Part shown: piece after piece, positions 59,585 through 59,791 of the stretch
Layout: the number at the start of each line of letters is the position of its first letter
Numbering within the stretch: the first letter of the stretch is position 1
Assembly (NCBI GenBank): GCA_910592005.1
Contig: CAJVPP010000031.1
Coordinates: forward strand, 1-59,791
Length of the DNA: 59,791 nucleotides
From: Funneliformis mosseae
Taxonomy: Eukaryota; Glomeromycota; Glomeromycetes; Glomerales; Glomeraceae
Direction: 5' to 3'
Program-made: the position numbers and the translations under genes
Notes under the pieces: generated by a model
The model's database searches: none
What the model saw: the letters and a program-made list of their open reading frames with translations, nothing else
What the model was told of the DNA's origin: nothing

Positions 59585-59791
59585 AGTCAAACCTGTCTAT
59601 AATCACCCTGTTTATAATCACATCCTGTCTATAATCACTTAATTTTAATGTCCCAAAAATATAATATTTATTTACCCTTTTTATAATCACAACTATATGT
59701 TAATCACTATCACCGGGAAAAAAGATTTTTGCATATTGAATAATTAAATAAATAAACTATTTATAATCGCATTTCACGTGACATTATTATA
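59585..59791. mobile_element. End of a second DNA element with subterminal repeats (partial)
   Basis: Starts CAGTCAAACCTGTCTATAA after a TA dinucleotide, an end typical of pogo/Tigger and related Tc1-type elements. The unit CCTGTCTATAATCAC recurs at 59592, 59607, 59624 and, more diverged, 59676. A last half-unit TTATAATCGCATTTCACGTG lies near 59760. The body lies beyond the right edge. Confidence 0.5.

Overview
The window is nuclear DNA from an AT-rich, intron-rich fungus. Short introns (about 60-190 bp) with GTAAG-type donors and T-rich acceptors interrupt nearly every gene. The proteins are typical of early-diverging fungi. The relics at both ends (a protein-primed-type DNA polymerase B and a 'DDE endonuclease' Tc1/mariner-like transposase) resemble families I associate with arbuscular mycorrhizal fungi such as Rhizophagus. 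That assignment is inference from protein resemblance and composition, not from a marker gene.

Layout. 1-8.3 kb: mobile-DNA graveyard, with a nearly complete but stop-riddled DNA polymerase B (- strand, 678-5303), a zinc-finger-like fragment, a Glu-rich coding relic and inverted repeats. 8.4-13.4 kb: a secreted Cys-rich, probably GPI-anchored protein (-), an ER cyclophilin (+) with a possible alternative membrane-anchoring last exon, and an RBBP4/Msi1-like WD40 histone-binding protein (-) of 12 exons. 13.4-32.9 kb: SET1 (+, H3K4 methyltransferase) and NBAS/Sec39 (+, ER-Golgi tether) inside a direct tandem duplication of 9,160 bp that looks perfect. Copy 1 is 13142-22301 and copy 2 is 22329-31488. 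The duplication gives two intact SET1 genes, one truncated and one complete NBAS, and one complete and one truncated RBBP-like gene. The 27 bp at the junction is an inverted copy of sequence inside the unit, with 7-bp microhomology on each side.

33.7-55.5 kb: Kre9-like type I membrane protein (+), aldehyde dehydrogenase (-, 9 exons), RNA polymerase III subunit Rpc37/RPC5 (-), a conserved protein I do not recognise (+), a 2,432-residue Furry/Tao3/Mor2 cell-morphogenesis scaffold (+, 11 exons), and an intronless short-chain dehydrogenase (+). 55.5-59.8 kb: low-complexity DNA, a decayed 2.5-kb Tc1/mariner-type element with 30-bp terminal inverted repeats and TA target duplication, and the end of a second, probably pogo/Tc1-like element running off the window.

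The single-copy genes are ordinary housekeeping genes: chromatin, secretory traffic, Pol III, polarity and aldehyde detoxification. The unusual biology is the recent rearrangement at 13-31 kb, the convergent broken genes it created, and the possible exon choice in the cyclophilin. Exon structures were built by hand from splice motifs and reading-frame continuity; every joined CDS closes in frame. I saw no tRNA, rRNA or CRISPR array.
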